A DNA stretch of 64,000 bases from Paenibacillus sp. OVF10 (GTDB lineage Bacteria; Bacillota; Bacilli; Paenibacillales; Paenibacillaceae). The stretch is from the NCBI GenBank assembly GCA_022836915.1, contig CP094668.1, positions 4,960,001-5,024,000 on the forward strand. Direction: 5' to 3'. The position numbers were made by a program, and so were the translations under genes. The notes beneath the pieces are model-generated. The model was not told the origin of the DNA. It searched no databases and saw nothing but the letters and a program-made list of their open reading frames with translations. Below are positions 29,759-39,064 of the stretch, one piece after another (the first letter of the stretch is position 1; the number at the start of each line of letters is the position of its first letter).

Positions 29759-30642
29759 ATGACAACAAATTACGAACTATATAAAGTCTTTTATTGGGCC
29801 GCCAAAACGGGCAGTTTGACACAGGCTGCAAAAGCACTGTATATCACTCAACCCAGCGTCAGTCATGCCATTAAGCAATTGGAAGAGAGCTTTGGTCTTA
29901 CCTTGTTTTATCGAAATTCCAAGGGTGTAGCGTTGACACAGGAAGGTGCCAGTCTATACTCCTATATTGAACAATCCCAGATTCTGATCTCACTTGCGGA
30001 AGAAAAAATGGCCGCACTGAAGAATCTCGACAATGGTGAACTCCGGATTGGTGGCAGTGACTCCCTGTTCAAGCATTACATGCTGGCGTATCTAGAGGAA
30101 TTCCACACCTTGTACCCTAACATCAAGCTGCATCTGAGTCATGGAACTACGCCGGAAGTCATCACCTTTCTGAAAGAAGGCAAGATTGATCTTGGTGTTG
30201 TTCGGATGCCCATTGTTGATCCACAGCTAGAAGTCAGGGAAAGTATTCAGTTGAAGGACTGTTTTGTAGCTGGAGAACGTTATGCTCAGTTGAAGGGTAA
30301 AGTCATGACACTTGAGATGCTTCTGGAGCATCAACTGATCCTCTTCTCCCGGAACAGCCGGGTTCGGATGGCTATTACCGAGTTGTTTAACAGCTATAAT
30401 TACACGTTGAAACCTGAGATTGAGGTTGGTAGCGTTGATCTGTTGATTGAGTTTGCGCGTCGAGGACTGGGAATTTCCTATGTCACACGTGAATTTATAT
30501 CCAAAGAGCTGGAGGAAGGTTCTCTCTTCGAAATTCAGCTTGATGTCCCGCTCCCCCTTCCCATGTGGGGATTATGACCAAACGCAATATGCCAATCTCT
30601 CTGGCTGCCAACCGGTTTATGGATCTCATTTTCAAATCCTGA
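29759..30642 (+). CDS. LysR family transcriptional regulator, frameshifted at the 3' end
   Basis: About 294 residues: N-terminal winged helix-turn-helix (GSLTQAAKALYITQPSVSHAIKQLE, about 19-43) and a substrate-binding domain. A one-base loss in a CCCCC run near 30555 ends the frame early; one added C gives SHVGIMTKRNMPISLAANRF and a stop at 30640. Divergent from zwf, it probably senses a metabolite linked to pentose phosphate flux or redox and controls zwf and itself. The spacer holds the palindrome TATAGCTATA near 29710. The effector is unknown. Confidence 0.85.
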
Positions 30643-30669
30643 GTGGTCACAATGTCAAAAGGTACAACA

Positions 30670-30707
30670 AAGAGCCCCACCATCCAGTCATGGACGATGA
30701 GGCTCTT
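30670..30707. terminator. terminator between LysR and cheA
   Basis: AAGAGCC pairs with GGCTCTT with inner CATCCA/TGGACGATG pairing. It lies between convergent genes. Confidence 0.75.
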
Positions 30708-30739
30708 AGGCGTGCATAATTTATGTGTTTATCTAACGA

Positions 30740-32755
30740 TTAAAGACTCACCAGATAGGACGCGTCCAAGATAAGGGCAACCTTACCATTACCGAGGATC
30801 GTTGCACCAGATAGATGGTTCATCGCTCCCAGATACGTACCAAGCGTCTTAATAACAACTTCCTGATTTCCTATAATCTCATCTACTGCGTATGCTGCAA
30901 TTTTGTCAACGGAACGCACGATCACCATTGGAATGGTCTTGGATTTACGGTCTGTTCGTGGATAGTTGAGCCTGTCGCACAGTCGGTGAAAAGGTACAAT
31001 TCGTCCATGATTCAGGATCGCTTGTTGCCCCTGAATCATCTGAATATCTTCAGGTGAAATTCGAACAATCTCAGCAACATTATACATCGGCAAGATCAGC
31101 ACACGGCCCGATACTTTGACTAACAGACCTTTAATAATCGCCAGTGTGAGTGGTAGACGAATCGTAAACGTGGTACCCACACCAACCTCCGTATCAATAT
31201 CAATGATACCGTTGAGCCGCCCGATCTGACTACGCACGATGTCCATTCCAACGCCGCGTCCTGATACTTCACTGACAGAAGAAGCCGTGGAGAAACCAGG
31301 CTCAAATATGAGATGGACAGCTTCCTGTGTTGTTAGGCGTGCAGCCTGTTCCTCACTAATGATACCTTTACCCAAAGCGGAAGCTTTGATCTTCTCACCA
31401 TCGATGCCTTTGCCATCATCCGAATAACGAATGACAACATGATTTTCTTCATGAAACGAAGTTAAGGTAATACGTCCTTTGGACGGCTTACCGTTCTCCG
31501 CCCGAACCTCTGCACTTTCAATGCCATGATCTGCACTGTTGCGGATGAGATGGATCAGCGGGTCACTCAGTTCTTCAATAATCATCCGGTCAAGCTCAGT
31601 CTCTCCACCTTGAATAACCAGTTCCAGATCCTTACCCAGCTTCTGTGATAGGTCACGAACCAATCTCGGGAAGCGACTGAATAGTTGATCAATAGGTAAC
31701 ATCCGTGTCTTCATTACACCTTCTTGGAGTTCCTTGATCACCCTGCCCATATGATCGGATACACCACTAATACTCCGGATTAGTGGTGATGACTCCTTAC
31801 GCGCACCCGATCCACTAAGATCTGCAAGGGATGTTTGATCAATTAACAGTTCACCGACCAAATTCATCAAATGGTCCAGACGTTCAACACTCACACGAAC
31901 CGTAGGTTGAGCAGCTTTCACTTTCTCATCCGGGCCAGTTGTATTCACGGTAGGCAAGCTTTGTTTCGTTTGCTCTGTTTCAGAGATTAATTCAATTGGT
32001 GCAGACGTCGCTGCAACCTCATTGGATTCCAGCAGATATGGATCAATCTCCAGCATATGAATATCCGAGTCTGAAGACAGCTCTGCCTTAAGCTGCTGTG
32101 TGTCCTTTGACGTTGCTACGATGATGATGAACTGACCATAATGATCATCTTCATTCTGCGCGCCCGGTTGACTCTCCATGATCGAACTAGCGACAACCGT
32201 ACCACAGATCTCCTCAATGCGTTGTCGTAAAATATGATATCTGGCCGCTTTCATCATGCACTTCTGCTCCAGCACGATATGAATGGACAATAACTGCTTG
32301 CCTGACACTATAGCCACCTGTGCCACAATCGATTCTGCTGGTTGCAATTGAGGTACTTTAAGTTGCCCAACTACTGCCGGGGTTTGAATTAAATCTTTTA
32401 TTTCTCGTACTACTGCTCGAAAGTCTGCATAAGCTTCCCCACGAATGTACTGATCACGAAGCACCTTCATGGCGTCCAAAGAGCGAAACAACGTATCAAT
32501 TAGCTCCGAAGTCATCTCCGGTTTTTTCTCCCGGACCCATTCAAGAGCATACTCCACTTCATGCGTGAGGTCGCTTAATTCACGGAAATCCATTGTGGAT
32601 GCCGATCCCTTGATGGTATGGGCTGCCCGAAACAGCGTCTGAACCAGTTCTACAGAAGGCGAAAGCTCCAATGCCAATAAAGACTGATCCATACGTTCCA
32701 ATTGATCATTCAGTTCTTCGATAAAGATGTCACGGTAGGCAGACAAATCCATCAT
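30740..32755 (-). CDS. cheA: chemotaxis histidine kinase CheA
   Basis: A 671-residue kinase. Hpt domain with the phosphorylated histidine in RAAHTIKGSAS (His46); a P2-like middle region around 150-245; dimerisation helices near 285-340 (RLDHLMNLVGELLIDQ); ATPase domain with N box HLIRNSADHG and the G boxes GKGIDG and GRGVGMDIV; C-terminal CheW-like regulatory domain. Two adjacent ATGs follow GGGAGGTATATACGA, so the start may be three bases later. Last of an MCP-CheW-CheA cluster with 14 and 23 bp gaps. Confidence 0.94.
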   Translation of the reverse strand: MMDLSAYRDIFIEELNDQLERMDQSLLALELSPSVELVQTLFRAAHTIKGSASTMDFRELSDLTHEVEYALEWVREKKPEMTSELIDTLFRSLDAMKVLRDQYIRGEAYADFRAVVREIKDLIQTPAVVGQLKVPQLQPAESIVAQVAIVSGKQLLSIHIVLEQKCMMKAARYHILRQRIEEICGTVVASSIMESQPGAQNEDDHYGQFIIIVATSKDTQQLKAELSSDSDIHMLEIDPYLLESNEVAATSAPIELISETEQTKQSLPTVNTTGPDEKVKAAQPTVRVSVERLDHLMNLVGELLIDQTSLADLSGSGARKESSPLIRSISGVSDHMGRVIKELQEGVMKTRMLPIDQLFSRFPRLVRDLSQKLGKDLELVIQGGETELDRMIIEELSDPLIHLIRNSADHGIESAEVRAENGKPSKGRITLTSFHEENHVVIRYSDDGKGIDGEKIKASALGKGIISEEQAARLTTQEAVHLIFEPGFSTASSVSEVSGRGVGMDIVRSQIGRLNGIIDIDTEVGVGTTFTIRLPLTLAIIKGLLVKVSGRVLILPMYNVAEIVRISPEDIQMIQGQQAILNHGRIVPFHRLCDRLNYPRTDRKSKTIPMVIVRSVDKIAAYAVDEIIGNQEVVIKTLGTYLGAMNHLSGATILGNGKVALILDASYLVSL

Positions 32756-32769
32756 TCGTATATACCTCC

Positions 32770-33195
32770 CTAACCGCCCAATATTTCGTCCAGTTTCAAA
32801 ATGCCCACAAGCTTGTCTTCCTGTTGACCCACACCATGGAATAAACCTTCACGGTTAAGACCATATCCGCCGGTTGGCGGATGTATTTCCGAATATGTGG
32901 TTACCTTGTTCACGCGATCCACGATCAAGCCAATATATTCCTCCTGATGTCGAACTACGATAATACGCGTCGCTCTGGTGTCCGGTTCATCCGGCATACC
33001 CAGCAGGTTACGCAGACTCATCACACATACAACCTTGCCACGCAGATTAACTACCCCTTTGATCTCTTGGCGACTGAATGGGATATCTGTAATGCTGAGC
33101 ATTTTAATAATTTCGTGAATTTCTTCGATTCGAATGGCGCAGGTCTCTGCACCTACAGACAGCTCAATATATTGTTCCTTCTGAAGTGAAGACAT
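32770..33195 (-). CDS. cheW: chemotaxis coupling protein CheW
   Basis: A 141-residue single CheW domain (IKGVVNLRGKVVCVMSLRNLLG near the middle; ARIIVVRH-type strand as TRIIVVRHQEEYIGLIVDRV). It couples the chemoreceptor to CheA. The ATG at 33195 follows GAGGGTGAATTG; a TTG one codon earlier is less likely. Confidence 0.93.
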   Translation of the reverse strand: MSSLQKEQYIELSVGAETCAIRIEEIHEIIKMLSITDIPFSRQEIKGVVNLRGKVVCVMSLRNLLGMPDEPDTRATRIIVVRHQEEYIGLIVDRVNKVTTYSEIHPPTGGYGLNREGLFHGVGQQEDKLVGILKLDEILGG

Positions 33196-33218
33196 CAATT
33201 CACCCTCAATTCAATGTT

Positions 33219-34808
33219 TTATTGGGTTTTGAAGGCAGCTGCCGAAATCGCCAGCTCTTCCGCCAGGTGTGCCAAAGACTGACAGGTTGCTGCAGTCTCT
33301 TCTGACGCAGCCGCGGATTCCTCACTGGAAGCCGAGATGGATTCAACAGAACTCATTACCTCCGCCGCTTGAGCTGCCTCTTCCTCACATGCAGCTGCAA
33401 TTTCGTTTACTTTCTGCGAAGAGTTATTGACCATATCAATGATCTGATCAAACGCCTGTCCAGTCATGGAAGACTGCTCAACACTGGCTGCTACTGCCTG
33501 TACACTCTGTCTCGTGTTTTCCTGCATCGCTTTGATGATGGCTGTAATTTCTTTGGTCGCCTCACCACTTCGTTCTGCAAGCTTCCGGACTTCATCTGCG
33601 ACTACGGCGAATCCTCGTCCTTGTTCTCCCGCACGTGCCGCTTCAATAGCAGCATTCAGCGCGAGCAGATTGGTCTGCTCAGCGATATCGTCAATCACTT
33701 CGATGATGTCACCAATTTTACGAGAATCATCTTCAAGCTTGGTCATTTTTGTATTAACAGCTTGCATACCTTCCAATGAAGTCTGTACAACAAGTCCACC
33801 TTCACGTGCAGTCTTCACGGTATCGTTGGACAACTCAGCAGCTTCTTCCGCACTTGCAGCGACAGAGTTAATGGCAAGCGAAAGCTCCTTGAACAATTCG
33901 GAGATGTTTCCTGCCTCACTGGATTGGCTTGTGCTGGTACTTGCAATTTCCTGTGTGCTAGCTGAGATCTGTTCCGAAGAAGCGGCAACACTTTGAGAGT
34001 TCATCACGATATTGTTGATTAACTCTTTCAGGTTGTCGACCATACGATTCAATGCCGCAGCCAGTTGACCCACTTCGTCTTTGCTAGAGATGTCTGATTT
34101 AAGGGTCAGATTTCCGTTGGCAACTTCCGTAGCTAGACCCAGCATGGCCATGAGTGGCTTCGAAATGGAGCGAGAGATGATGTATCCAATGAGGACACTG
34201 AAGAGTACGGATGCAACGACCATAACAATTGTTACTGCAAAGGAAGTTGTGTAGGCTTCTTCAGACTTCGTGTTAGCCTGATCTGCCAATGTTACATTGA
34301 GATCCACCAGGTCTGCGAGCGTTTTTACAACCTCATCACCCGGAGGTTTCAATGTTGATTTCAGGAATGTAATGAAAGCTGCATCATCATCTGATACCGC
34401 CATAGTGACGCCTTGATCATAAAGTTTCATATAGCTGGTATATTGGGTATCTAACTTACGAAGCAATTCCGCTTCTTCCGGGGTAGTAGCAAGAGGACGA
34501 TACGTAGCAAGTCGCTCCTCCATGGATTGACGAATTGTAGCGATATTTTCCGTAACTCTGGTCTGTTCTGCTGCTACCGTTTCATAATTCAAATCTCGCA
34601 CGTTAACTCGCAATCTCTGATAATCAACCTGAGCAGAGGACAGTTCCCTAACTGAGATCAGATTGTTGTTATACATCTCTTGCATTCGTTCATTTGTACT
34701 TCTCAATGTTACTACCGAGTAGACGCCAAGCGACGCGAGGATTATCGACACAATTAAAAATGCTGAGATAATCTTTGTTGCTGTTTTCAAGTTTCCAAAC
34801 CACTTCAT
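33219..34808 (-). CDS. methyl-accepting chemotaxis protein
   Basis: A 529-residue transmembrane chemoreceptor: TM1 near residues 11-31, a four-helix-bundle periplasmic-type sensor domain to about 185, TM2 at about 188-210, HAMP domain, and a long coiled-coil signalling domain with the hairpin tip IDDIAEQTNLLALNAAIEAARAG. No C-terminal adaptation tether is obvious. The start used is ATG of MKWFGNLKTATK, with GGAGGAGATTAC upstream. It is the first gene of the cluster; the ligand is unknown. Confidence 0.93.
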   Translation of the reverse strand: MKWFGNLKTATKIISAFLIVSIILASLGVYSVVTLRSTNERMQEMYNNNLISVRELSSAQVDYQRLRVNVRDLNYETVAAEQTRVTENIATIRQSMEERLATYRPLATTPEEAELLRKLDTQYTSYMKLYDQGVTMAVSDDDAAFITFLKSTLKPPGDEVVKTLADLVDLNVTLADQANTKSEEAYTTSFAVTIVMVVASVLFSVLIGYIISRSISKPLMAMLGLATEVANGNLTLKSDISSKDEVGQLAAALNRMVDNLKELINNIVMNSQSVAASSEQISASTQEIASTSTSQSSEAGNISELFKELSLAINSVAASAEEAAELSNDTVKTAREGGLVVQTSLEGMQAVNTKMTKLEDDSRKIGDIIEVIDDIAEQTNLLALNAAIEAARAGEQGRGFAVVADEVRKLAERSGEATKEITAIIKAMQENTRQSVQAVAASVEQSSMTGQAFDQIIDMVNNSSQKVNEIAAACEEEAAQAAEVMSSVESISASSEESAAASEETAATCQSLAHLAEELAISAAAFKTQ

Positions 34809-35269
34809 GTAATCTCCTCCTAGGCATCGTAGTGTCCAGTTATGTATATAACGCTTAGTAAACCCTTCTCTAGGTCGCGCTCCAGACAACTTACGATCTA
34901 TTTCGACATAAATATATTAAAACTGAATAGGAAATTTTTATTTCTATAAATTTGCACTATTATGAATTTTTATTTCAGATATAAAGAAACTTCTTTTTAA
35001 TATAATTTATACTTTTTACCTATTAAATTTCTTTTTCCACTTACATATATATGTATAATCTACATTCTGCATTGATTTGCAAATACATCTCCATACAAAA
35101 TTTCATGTGATATGATCTTCTTATATTTACATAAGAAGTTGTATAGTTCTTACGTCTAACAAATGTCATTTTCCATGCGTAAAAATTATGTATTTTGCTG
35201 CACATACTCAACATTTCAAGACTTAAGTCTAATAAATCCTTACTCATACTGAGTCTATTTTCCCATAAA
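34809..35269. other. AT-rich intergenic region before the MCP
   Basis: About 460 bp with runs of A and T and no credible gene. It should hold the MCP promoter. I did not find a clear sigma-D (motility) promoter pattern. A small open frame inside it has poor composition and a terminator at its 5' end, so I left it out. Confidence 0.5.
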
Positions 35270-35302
35270 AAAACCAAACCCGAATTAACAAAGTTTGGTT
35301 TT
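35270..35302 (-). terminator. terminator after the 35.4-36.0 kb gene
   Basis: AAAACCAAAC pairs with GTTTGGTTTT, followed by a T7 run on the minus strand. Confidence 0.85.
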
Positions 35303-35355
35303 GAAGCGAAAAAACACACTTTAAATTAACATAAAACCCGTTTAAAACTAATTAC

Positions 35356-36036
35356 TTATGTGTTATATAACTGCTCCAGTTCCATCAAGCGGTCCTTAAT
35401 CCTGTGCGGAATAATATCAAACAGATTATCCCACGTCATGAACATCTCCGGTTTTAGTAAATATTCTTCGAACTCCATGGTAGGTACAAACGCTTTGGTC
35501 TGCAGATAACGCTCCACCTGAGCATCGATCTGTTCGTTCGTTTCAAAATAATCTTGAAACAACTCATTCACAAGTAGCCCATCACATCCAGCTTCGGCAC
35601 CTGCTGCACTATACAGGTTTGGCAATAACTCAAATACAACCGGAAGTGGTGAGAAAGCATGTTTGCCAGGCTGCGAGTACAGACATACATGATGTCCAAC
35701 CACATTGACCCGTTCCTTCAACAATCCACGCAGCACTTTCCCATGAAAGCTGGCTTCACAGTCTACTACCTCTCCGTCATGACCCACATAAACCCATACA
35801 TGCTCCATTTCATACAGATGTCCAATCTCATAATCCCACCAGATTGCATATTCAATTACATATTGTACTGCCTCGGTCGGAAACTTTATGTCCCTTCTGA
35901 ACGATGGTGAAGGCCCTGATTGATGCAACACAGAAATGCCAACAAAATCAGGATAAAAGGGTTCGGCTCTGTCAAACATCAAAATAGGTGCATAACTCAT
36001 TGCAGTTTCAAGCGTATTCATTTCTGACATGTTCAT
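35356..36036 (-). CDS. conserved-looking protein of unknown function
   Basis: A 226-residue soluble protein without signal peptide or membrane segment. It is rich in aromatic and acidic residues, with YAPILMFDRAEPFYPDFVG near the N terminus, AIWWDYEIGHLYEMEHVWVYV in the middle and VVGHHVCLYSQPGKHAFSP after it; the clustered His, Asp and Glu could bind a metal. I do not recognise the family. The start follows GGAGGACTCATGA. It ends in its own terminator and stands alone. Confidence 0.65.
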   Translation of the reverse strand: MNMSEMNTLETAMSYAPILMFDRAEPFYPDFVGISVLHQSGPSPSFRRDIKFPTEAVQYVIEYAIWWDYEIGHLYEMEHVWVYVGHDGEVVDCEASFHGKVLRGLLKERVNVVGHHVCLYSQPGKHAFSPLPVVFELLPNLYSAAGAEAGCDGLLVNELFQDYFETNEQIDAQVERYLQTKAFVPTMEFEEYLLKPEMFMTWDNLFDIIPHRIKDRLMELEQLYNT

Positions 36037-36148
36037 TCATGAGTCCTCCGTTTTTTTGGATGTTCATACTATACTAACAGAGATCGTAATACACTGACTC
36101 AGGCATTTTGAATTTTTATCATACGATCATTACATCTACACATCAAAA

Positions 36149-36180
36149 AGCCTGCAACTGTTATTCTCCAGTTACAGGCT
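36149..36180 (-). terminator. terminator after the cupin gene
   Basis: AGCCTGCAACTG pairs with CAGTTACAGGCT (one mismatch), with T5 following on the minus strand. Confidence 0.85.
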
Positions 36181-36211
36181 GTGTACTTTGATAATGAATA
36201 AGGATCTTGAA

Positions 36212-36808
36212 TTAAGATTTCAGCTTATTGGACGATGGCACAGACGTCTTGGAAGGTGAAGTCGATTGATCAGAAACCTGCGTATCACACCCTATTGGAG
36301 GGCCCAGAATGGCATCATTTTTAATGGACGCAACAGCTCTCGCATATGCCTCTTCATCCAAACAGTACGCGCGGTGAGCCACCTCCGGCGGTGTAGCTGC
36401 CAAGAAATCCGCTCCAAACACAATATCAGGCGTTGGTTGATCAAAAATAGTTAATACATATACATCATCTGTCTCAGCGACAAACCAGTGAAACCAGCCT
36501 TTCGGAAATACCACAACCTGACCTGGTTTCAGACGATATGTCAATCGTTCACGCGTAAACGGATTGAAGACTGACGCTGTAACTTCACCGGTGATGACCA
36601 CAACCATCTCCGTAACATTGGTGTGCCAGTGCGGCTGCACAATGATTCCTTTGCTTAAGTACACGTTGAAGAAACCATTTGCAATGGTCGGCAGCTGTTC
36701 TCCAAATAACTGGGTTACATAGTTGCGTGAATCCCTCTGATAATTGACAACCGCATTGGAATCGGCTGCCAGCGGAACATTCGGGGCTTGTAAAATCGGA
36801 TTCATCAT
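36212..36808 (-). CDS. cupin domain-containing protein
   Basis: A 198-residue single-domain cupin, germin- or spherulin-like. The metal site is visible: QPHWHTNVTEMVVVITGEV gives His-x-His-x6-Glu, and the second motif FPKGWFHWFV gives the last histidine. The C-terminal 40 residues are a low-complexity Ser/Thr/Lys tail (STSPSKTSVPSSNK), unusual for the family. Function is not predictable. Start MMNPI after AAGGAGGAG. Confidence 0.8.
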   Translation of the reverse strand: MMNPILQAPNVPLAADSNAVVNYQRDSRNYVTQLFGEQLPTIANGFFNVYLSKGIIVQPHWHTNVTEMVVVITGEVTASVFNPFTRERLTYRLKPGQVVVFPKGWFHWFVAETDDVYVLTIFDQPTPDIVFGADFLAATPPEVAHRAYCLDEEAYARAVASIKNDAILGPPIGCDTQVSDQSTSPSKTSVPSSNKLKS

Positions 36809-36946
36809 ACGATCATTTCTCCTCCTTGGGCATACATCTCATTGTTGTACTGTATGCCGGAGAATAGAAAGATAATACCGTTGACACATGTTATATATTG
36901 TTTTTAATCCTGAACTTTAGGTTTCTTAGAATCATGTATAAACAAA

Positions 36947-37220
36947 CTAGACTTGACCAGGGAATCTGCCTCCGGCTGCAATGCCTTGGGGTGATATGCG
37001 ATCTATCTGGTTCATCTCATCATCCGTAAGCGAAACCTGTAGCGCTCCTAAGTTCTCGTGAACTCTTTCCAAGTTGCGAGTCCCCGGGATCGGAACGATA
37101 TGTTCCCCTTTCCAAGCAACCAGGCCAGAGCAAGTTGAGAGACCGTGCATCCTTTTTGCTTAGCCATCTCTTGGATCAATCCAACAACCTCTATTCGGCA
37201 ATCGGTACAAGTTCTTGTCC
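36947..37220 (-). pseudogene. aldo/keto reductase, 3' remnant
   Basis: Only the last third of an aldo/keto reductase remains: VVGLIQEMAKQKGCTVSQLALAWLL, then GEHIVPIPGTRNLERVHENLGAL and the typical end. The NADPH-binding IPGTRN segment is present but the catalytic tetrad is gone. Two frameshifts lie inside (near 37095-37105 and 37187). The remnant ends at the inner edge of a perfect inverted repeat at 37204-37245. Because most of the gene is missing, it is truly dead. Confidence 0.8.
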
Positions 37221-37245
37221 TAGGCTTGGGACAAGAACTTGTACC
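37204..37245. repeat. 17-bp perfect inverted repeat
   Basis: GGTACAAGTTCTTGTCC (37204-37220) and GGACAAGAACTTGTACC (37229-37245) are separated by eight bases. It sits at the break point of the aldo/keto reductase remnant. Confidence 0.75.
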
Positions 37246-37251
37246 ATAAAT

Positions 37252-37278
37252 AAAAAAGCCGCTAAAATAGCGACTTTT
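37252..37278 (-). terminator. terminator-like hairpin after the 65-residue gene
   Basis: AAGCCGCTA pairs with TAGCGACTT (one mismatch), followed by T6 on the minus strand. A near-copy with the same flank (AATGGAACAAT) occurs at 56721-56755. Confidence 0.75.
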
Positions 37279-37310
37279 AATGGAACAATGATCAACTCAT
37301 TTATTTCAGC

Positions 37311-37508
37311 TCATGGGTATTCAATTTCCTTTTTGTTACCATTTTTTTCATATATAATCTCTGTTTTTCTGCCATCCGGGTATTCCTTGATCATTTTTTC
37401 ATTTTCTTCATATACAATGGGCACACCATTGCTTTTGGCCTCTTGTCTGGCCGAGAGTGTTGCTTTTACTAAAATTTCATTCAATTCAGAAATTGACATA
37501 CGCTTCAT
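37311..37508 (-). CDS. small protein of unknown function, 65 residues
   Basis: A short, highly charged soluble protein. The first half looks helical (ISELNEILVKATLSARQEAK) and the second half like beta strands with YEENEKMIKEYPDG. An AAGGAGGG site lies 9 bases before the ATG, and a terminator follows, so it is probably a real gene. I do not recognise the family; a small antitoxin- or immunity-like role is possible but unsupported. Confidence 0.6.
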   Translation of the reverse strand: MKRMSISELNEILVKATLSARQEAKSNGVPIVYEENEKMIKEYPDGRKTEIIYEKNGNKKEIEYP

Positions 37509-37620
37509 GTGAAGATACCCTCCTTAAATAATTGCACGTAAAAGTTTCACACTATTATGGGCGGATCACTACTACAATGGCTATTCTATCTCCTACCTTT
37601 TTCTTTAAGTTCAATATGAT

Positions 37621-37743
37621 TTAAGTTTTTTTGGTAAGGTGTTGATTTAAAAAGTTCATTTGGCCAATAGAATATACCTCATTAATAAATGCCTCATATT
37701 CCTCAAACGTATTTGAAAATATTACAAAATGTTGATTTTTCAT
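37621..37743 (-). CDS. possible 40-residue small protein
   Basis: An open frame MKNQHFVIFSNTFEEYEAFI and on, with GCGAGGT about six bases upstream. The composition looks protein-like but it may be the front of a decayed gene, since it lies in a degenerate region. Confidence 0.35.
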   Translation of the reverse strand: MKNQHFVIFSNTFEEYEAFINEVYSIGQMNFLNQHLTKKT

Positions 37744-37850
37744 ATTGTACCTCGCAAAATTATATATTAACTGATAATCTGATCAGTGCTGTTCTGGCAG
37801 AATGTATGCTGTCTGACCTTTTATAGGCTTGAAATATTACGTACTCATAA

Positions 37851-38189
37851 CTATAACGAATCTGCATCCCGTTTGGCCCTTTGATATTCTCTTTCATCTC
37901 GAACTGCTCGATTCCATTCTGATTGCGAATACCTAACATTATAATTAGCTTGTTTTACAAACATTTCTTTTGAAAAATCGGCCTGTTCCCGTTTTTCCTC
38001 AGCGTTATCATATGCCTTACTTTTTAATCGTTCTCTCTCTTCGTGTAAATTACTTTCCCCATTACTCCATCCGGTACCATGGTTTGGATTACTAAATAAT
38101 GAGACAACCTTATCCAGTACTAACAGCAGAACGAATACAATAGTACCACCGACCAAAAGTAAAAAATCAATGACTTTGAGCCGCATCAT
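37851..38189 (-). CDS. small membrane-anchored protein of unknown function
   Basis: About 112 residues: one N-terminal hydrophobic segment (VIDFLLLVGGTIVFVLLLVLD, residues 6-26) then a long, charged, probably helical tail (HEERERLKSKAYDNAEEKREQ). It lies 16 bp downstream of the multi-pass membrane gene at 38.2-38.8 kb and is surely in the same operon. Two adjacent ATGs follow AAGGAGGA, so the start may be 38186. No known family recognised. Confidence 0.55.
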   Translation of the reverse strand: MMRLKVIDFLLLVGGTIVFVLLLVLDKVVSLFSNPNHGTGWSNGESNLHEERERLKSKAYDNAEEKREQADFSKEMFVKQANYNVRYSQSEWNRAVRDEREYQRAKRDADSL

Positions 38190-38205
38190 TCCTCCTTCAA
38201 GGAAG

Positions 38206-38799
38206 CTACGCTTCCTTTTTTAATAACTTCAACATTCTAGCTTTATCTCTCTGGCTTAGAATCTCTCTATCGTATTTTCCTGCCTCTATCTCTTCAATCA
38301 ATCTTCCGTTTGTATTTGTTATACGAACCATAACTTTGTTGATCAACTTTGCAGATATCACAGCAAAGACAATTGGAATAATGAGTGAAATAGCTAGATG
38401 TATGAAACCATCCCATACATCAGATACTAGCATTTGAGATGCATACGTATTGGTTAAATTAAGTAGAAGAAACAGAATAATAAATCCGCAAACAGTTCCA
38501 TACATACTATGCCATTTGAATTTTTTTCATCATCAAAGGGATTGGACTGCCTTTTAATCTTATTCGTAAAGAGCTTTACAACTAAAATACTTATAAATCC
38601 AGCGGGGATTGCAAATATCACACCATAGATACCAAGTGAGAAATGGTTTGTATGAGAAGAGTATAACCCCCTCAAAAATCACCTCTTGAGTCATTATTCG
38701 ATTAACCAATTTATTGATTGCAATGGTCAAAATAATCGTTAGGATAATTATGGAAAAGGTCTTTCCTTTCAATGTTTCCTTCATCGTCCATTTGTTCAT
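38206..38799 (-). CDS. multi-pass membrane protein of unknown function, two frameshifts
   Basis: One gene split over three frames: an extra base in GGGGG near 38672 and a missing base in the AAAAAAA run near 38522-38528. The joined protein of about 197 residues has roughly four hydrophobic segments (SIIILTIILTIAIN; GIYGVIFAIPAGFISILVV; VCGFIILFLLLNL; LAISLIIPIVFAVISA) and a charged tail ending in KARMLKLLKKEA. The start could be ATG at 38799 (AAAGGA nine bases upstream) or an ATG pair further up at 38823. The hairpin AAGGAAGC-TAC-GCTTCCTT overlaps its stop codon. Confidence 0.6.
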
Positions 38800-39064
38800 C
38801 TCTTTCATTCCTTTACTCATCATTTAGGTTTATACTCAGCAACCAACTGAAATATAGATTCTATTGCAATTTCGTATGTAATTTTTTTCAATATTTTACT
38901 ATGCATAGGTATATTAGAACCAAATACTAACAAATCCACGTGCGAACCCTTCTCTTGGAAAAAGAATGAACGGAGGCGATATTATTGAAATTTATCGTGC
39001 CCCGCTCACTTGAAATTCTCTTTGGCCCGTAAACACCATCTCAATTGATTCCCCACCACTGAAT

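Noticed and set aside
35041..35319. 92-codon open frame before the MCP gene
   Set aside because: It spans the terminator at 35270-35302 and lies in AT-rich DNA without a ribosome site.
38983..39030. TTG-started mini-frame after GGAGGCG (MKFIVPRSLEILFGP)
   Set aside because: Only 15 codons; perhaps a gene fragment but too short to support.
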